A DNA stretch of 64,000 nt from Butyrivibrio sp. (GTDB lineage Bacteria; Bacillota; Clostridia; Lachnospirales; Lachnospiraceae): assembly GCA_015056565.1 (NCBI GenBank), contig SVGB01000013.1:26704-90703 (forward strand), in the 5' to 3' direction. Position numbers and translations under genes: made by a program. Positions 61,064-64,000 of the stretch are shown here, piece by piece; positions within the stretch are counted from its first letter, which is position 1, and every line of letters starts with the position of its first letter. The notes under the pieces were generated by a model that was not told the DNA's origin, did not search any database, and saw nothing but the letters and a program-made list of their open reading frames with translations.

Positions 61064-61093
61064 AGAGGGGCGGATCGAAAGATCCGCTTTTCT
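61064..61093 (+). terminator. Hairpin terminator after the 1166-aa gene
   Basis: 13-bp stem (61064-61076, 61081-61093; three G-T pairs) with a GAAA tetraloop and Ts inside the 3' arm; shares GGGCGGATC with the terminator at 52384. Confidence 0.8.
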
Positions 61094-61160
61094 AAAATTT
61101 TAGTTAACAGTCTATGAAAGCCGCATGAACAGCGACTGAAATAAAAATAAATCGCACAAA

Positions 61161-61178
61161 TATGATGGATTCTATGAT
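61161..61178 (+). promoter_or_regulatory. Tandem TATGAT box 4
   Basis: TATGAT at 61161 and 61173 (GGATTC between), 92 bp before the 857-aa gene. Confidence 0.65.
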
Positions 61179-61252
61179 TACAGGTGGTGTATCTTATTCG
61201 TATTAAAAATTTGAAACGTTTGCTGAAAATTAATTTCTATGAGGGAAGAATA

Positions 61253-63826
61253 ATGAAAAAGTTAGAGAAACAGCTGGTTAGTGCACTTGCAATTGGAATT
61301 GGAGCAGGACTTATGATGTGTCCTGTTACAGCTTACGCTGATGAGGGTGAGCCGGATGAGAATAATAATGATGATGATCCTGTGACAACTCAGGCGGGCG
61401 ATGAACAGAAGAGCGAAGAGAATTCTGAGGTGCAGGAGACAGCTGAGTCTGCAGAAGCAATCAGCGAAGCAGCAACTGCAGTGGATAGTGCACAGGATGC
61501 TGTACCTACGGCTCCAGCAGGAGAAACAAATGGATATGAGGGAGTAAATGCTGCTCTTAACAGTGCTGAAAATCAGATAAATGATGCTGCAACTGAGCTT
61601 GGAGATGCGCAGGACGCTTTGGATACTGCGCAGAGAGATATCGAGACTGCTGGTGCTCAGGATAAGATAGTTGATGATAAAGCTTCTGAAATTGATAGAA
61701 GCTATGACAAAACCATTAGTGACGCGCAGGATGCCGTTGATATAATAGAGGGAATAGATACTGTCAATGACTCTATAGAGACTGCAGAAACAGCTGTATC
61801 AAATGCGCAGAAAATAGTTGAAGATGCAGAAAAGTCTTTTTCTGATGCAGAAAGTGCAGAAAAAGAAGCAGCTGCGGCAAGTGGCGTTTCTAAGAGTGCA
61901 TTAGATAATATTGAGGCACAGAAGAATGCTTATGATGAACAGATAGAAGCTGCAGAGCAAGACTTAGGGCTTGCTGAGACTGCGCTTATTACTGCTGCAA
62001 ACGATCTTACAGAGAAACAGTCGGCTGCAGAAATAGCTCTTTCGAACCTTGAAGGGGAGCTTGGCAAGAAGATAGATGATCTGAGAAAAGCCATTTCTGG
62101 TGCTGATGCCTGGGATAAACAGAACAAGGTCAATGAACTTGGGGAGTTCATCGTGGATAATTATGTTCTTACAACGGATGAAGATAAGGCGGCATTTGCA
62201 GATGGAACCATTTCTTTTACCTACTCAATAAATGAGGATGGCAACATTGTTATTACTAAGACTGTTACAACCAGTATTGTACATCATGCAGGTTATTTTA
62301 ATGAATATGGCAATGAAATGGATGAAAGTCACTATGATAAGGTGATCAGCGATACTGATGAAGAAACAGGCAAAAAAGCTGCTTATGGATATAGGGAAAG
62401 TGACAATGAAATAATCGTCCGCAGAGAACTGGAGCCATATCTTGCAGATGTAGTAAATGAAGATGGGACTGAGTGGAGAGTAATTGGATACACTGATGAT
62501 GTAGAACATTTCTTAAGAGATGAAATTACAACCTGCAATGCTAATGGATATGATGGAGATGCTGTAAGGAAACTATATTATAAAGTATATGAGACTACAG
62601 ATTACAGAAAGATCACGGCATATACTTCATCCGCACAATCTCAAGCTGATACAGCAGAGCAGGAAGCAAGATCAATATACAATAAGGATGTAATAGAAAA
62701 GGAGTTTAAGGAAAAAAAGCAGTATGAGGGTTGGGAAATTTCGGAAGTAAGATATACTACAAAATCTGAAGAAGAATTTATAGCAAGGCCAAGCTACAGA
62801 TGTTATGTGGAGGTTATTATTTCAAGGTGCGGTGATGACCAAAGGTTTGAGTCCAGTGAGGTCTTCTACAAAGCAGACAGATATGACTATGTAGGAGAGT
62901 GGACAGAAATTATTTCTGATGAAAATGAGATATCAGCAGCTGAGTATGCAGATTCTATGTCAGCTGCTTTGGAGGAATATAACGCAAAGAGCACTGCCGC
63001 GCAGGCTACTCTTGAGAAGGCTAAGGCTGCTACAACAGCATATAACAGTGCACTTGAAAAAGTTACAGCTGCAAAAGAGAAAGTAAAGGCGCTTACAGGC
63101 AGCTTTGTATCCTCTGATGAAGTTGAAAATGTTAAGAATGCCCATACTGCCGCGCTTGCTAATCTTGAGAGCGCCAAGGAGAAAAAGATTTTGGCTCAGA
63201 ACAAGCTGGGCGAGGCAAAAGATGCTCTTAACAGGGCTGCTGATAAGATCAAGGCAATTGATGAAAGAGTAAAATCAGCACAGCAGGCAGCACAGAATAA
63301 TGATGGCAATGACCAGGGTGGTGATGTGCAGGCTGAAAACAGCGACAACGGTAATAACGTTACACCTGGAGGAACAAATACAGATCATGGCAGCGGAAAT
63401 GGCGACTCTTCAAATAATAAGAATAAAGAAGCAGTGGTAGCCCCAGTTGCCTTTGGTGCCAATCCTACTGTAACAAGGACTGCACCTATTACTCAAAGAG
63501 CTCAGATGAGCAAACTTGCACAGTCTCTCTCAGAAGAAGTATTAAGAATTAGCGATGCAGAAAGATCAGAGAACAAAACTGATATTTCAGAAGTGACAGC
63601 ATCTACTGATGCAGATTCAAAAGCTGGCAAGAATGTATCCAAAGCTTTCACATCTTCCGTGGATGGAGCAGTTGCAAATATTGAAGACGAGGAGACAGCT
63701 CTTTCTGCTACTGCTGAAAATAACAGTATGAAGTTCCCAATCATCTTTGCGCTCCTTGGCGCTATCGTAGCAGGCGTTTCAGTAAGTGAGTATTTCAGGA
63801 AGAAAAAGGAAGAGGAGGAGATGTAA
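61253..63826 (+). CDS. Coiled-coil surface protein with related C-terminal anchor
   Basis: An 857-aa member of the same set. The signal peptide ends C-P-V-T-A-Y-A. After an acidic, Asn/Asp-rich start comes a coiled coil (about 95-290), a long aromatic-rich region (about 299-565) with many Y, W and acidic residues, a second coil (about 565-690) and a Gly/Asn/Asp linker. Then comes a separate segment with Q-S-L-S-E-E-V-L-R and E-E-T-A-L-S-A-T-A-E, and the anchor K-F-P-I-I-F-A-L-L-G with G-V-S-V-S-E-Y-F-R-K-K. The three Trp residues are missing and EEY is SEY, so it is the most diverged anchor. Start ATG 61253 (GAGGGAAG); the frame from 61184 would read the regulatory region. Confidence 0.84.
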   Translation: MKKLEKQLVSALAIGIGAGLMMCPVTAYADEGEPDENNNDDDPVTTQAGDEQKSEENSEVQETAESAEAISEAATAVDSAQDAVPTAPAGETNGYEGVNAALNSAENQINDAATELGDAQDALDTAQRDIETAGAQDKIVDDKASEIDRSYDKTISDAQDAVDIIEGIDTVNDSIETAETAVSNAQKIVEDAEKSFSDAESAEKEAAAASGVSKSALDNIEAQKNAYDEQIEAAEQDLGLAETALITAANDLTEKQSAAEIALSNLEGELGKKIDDLRKAISGADAWDKQNKVNELGEFIVDNYVLTTDEDKAAFADGTISFTYSINEDGNIVITKTVTTSIVHHAGYFNEYGNEMDESHYDKVISDTDEETGKKAAYGYRESDNEIIVRRELEPYLADVVNEDGTEWRVIGYTDDVEHFLRDEITTCNANGYDGDAVRKLYYKVYETTDYRKITAYTSSAQSQADTAEQEARSIYNKDVIEKEFKEKKQYEGWEISEVRYTTKSEEEFIARPSYRCYVEVIISRCGDDQRFESSEVFYKADRYDYVGEWTEIISDENEISAAEYADSMSAALEEYNAKSTAAQATLEKAKAATTAYNSALEKVTAAKEKVKALTGSFVSSDEVENVKNAHTAALANLESAKEKKILAQNKLGEAKDALNRAADKIKAIDERVKSAQQAAQNNDGNDQGGDVQAENSDNGNNVTPGGTNTDHGSGNGDSSNNKNKEAVVAPVAFGANPTVTRTAPITQRAQMSKLAQSLSEEVLRISDAERSENKTDISEVTASTDADSKAGKNVSKAFTSSVDGAVANIEDEETALSATAENNSMKFPIIFALLGAIVAGVSVSEYFRKKKEEEEM

Positions 63827-63868
63827 TTTTCTTTGCTATGAAATATTTAGAATTTTTTAAAAAAGTAC

Positions 63869-63897
63869 TTGCATTATTTTCAGTTTTGTAATAATAT
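63869..63897 (+). promoter_or_regulatory. Promoter of the tRNA-Glu gene
   Basis: TTGCAT (63869-63874), 17-bp spacer, TAATAT (63892-63897), about 33 bp before the tRNA. Confidence 0.65.
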
Positions 63898-63901
63898 AAA
63901 C

Positions 63902-63924
63902 AAGTCGCCGCGATACGGCGACTT
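63902..63924. other. Hairpin ahead of the tRNA
   Basis: 9-bp perfect stem AAGTCGCCG/CGGCGACTT with a 5-base loop. No T-run follows, so as a terminator of the preceding gene it is weak; if transcription starts near 63903 it forms the 5' leader of the tRNA transcript. Confidence 0.6.
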
Positions 63925-63929
63925 GATAA

Positions 63930-64000
63930 GCCTCGTTGGTCAAGCGGTTAAGACGCTGCCCTCTCACGGCAGAATCAGCGGTTCGATTCCGCTACGAGGT
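63930..64000 (+). tRNA. tRNA-Glu, anticodon CTC (3' end cut by the window)
   Basis: A cloverleaf is evident: acceptor GCCTCGT/ACGAGGT, a D-arm with TTGGTCAAGCGGTTAAG, anticodon stem CTGCC/GGCAG around loop CTCTCAC (anticodon CTC), and T-arm with GGTTCGATTCC. The window ends at position 72, so the discriminator base and any CCA are outside. Confidence 0.95.

Noticed and set aside
47312..63826. Classical sortase substrates
   Set aside because: I looked for LPxTG, NPxTN and similar motifs before the membrane helices and found none; no sortase gene is in the window.
63930..64000. Integration site with an adjoining mobile element at the tRNA
   Set aside because: No integrase and no direct repeat of the tRNA 3' end were seen; the 3' end and flank are outside the window, so this cannot be judged here.

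Overview
The window looks like a chromosomal segment of a strictly anaerobic, Gram-positive Lachnospiraceae bacterium, most likely Butyrivibrio or a near relative. This is inferred from the Clostridia-type polC behind the MEP-isoprenoid/cdsA cluster, a six-gene Rnf operon, ispH joined to an S1-domain gene, YesMN plus a galactofuranose-type ABC transporter, moderate GC and strong AGGAGG-like ribosome sites. No database search was possible, so family calls rest on motifs.

Layout. 1-9.1 kb: end of uppS, then cdsA-dxr-rseP-ispG-polC, closed by a hairpin shared with a convergent PepSY lipoprotein-like gene. 9.5-12.8 kb: a hairpin element, a small gene with a suspicious poly-T at its start, and a zinc-efflux unit (CzrA-type ArsR repressor with a 12-2-12 operator, stand-alone HMA protein, P1B-2 ATPase). 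12.8-20.7 kb: a co-directional housekeeping run (serine hydrolase, purine nucleoside phosphorylase, MTA/SAH deaminase, membrane MutS-like ATPase, RNase HI, phosphoesterase, mnmA) that ends in a 148-bp nearly perfect hairpin. 20.9-24.6 kb, minus strand: shikimate kinase-like gene, then a chemoreceptor followed at once by a sugar-binding lipoprotein. 24.7-30.2 kb: TetR, RpiR, BaiN-type flavoprotein, cmk, ispH and a four-S1-domain protein overlapping ispH by 20 bp. 30.3-39.1 kb: YesN/YesM two-component pair and a Ytf-type sugar ABC transporter with two different binding proteins. 39.2-41.3 kb: cheR and a YprB-like nuclease. 41.5-46.5 kb: rnfCDGEAB.

46.5-64 kb is the accessory and most interesting part. 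Four exported proteins (95, 1680, 1166 and 857 aa) share a signal peptide ending in PVT-x-x-A, a C-terminal membrane anchor of the form (WWW)-hydrophobic-G-[VI]-[ST]-[VI]-xEY-basic, and an upstream tandem box TATGAT-N6-TATGAT with an exact 12-bp period in all four cases. The three large ones have the order coiled coil - aromatic-rich non-coil region - coiled coil - disordered linker - anchor, which suggests long surface stalks carrying a head. The 1680-aa and 1166-aa genes share near-identical 3' ends and terminators. Between them lies a cassette with an XRE regulator, a CbxX/CfxQ-type AAA+ ATPase, a DUF5688-like protein and a convergent PD-(D/E)XK nuclease-family gene with a 21-bp minisatellite. 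The window closes with a tRNA-Glu(CTC).

How the parts fit: the Rnf complex would couple ferredoxin oxidation to an ion gradient. YesMN would sense a carbohydrate or envelope signal and control the adjacent sugar transporter. The chemoreceptor/binding-protein pair would steer motility toward a sugar-like ligand. The four anchored proteins look like one co-regulated surface system, which I regard as the best candidate for something undescribed.
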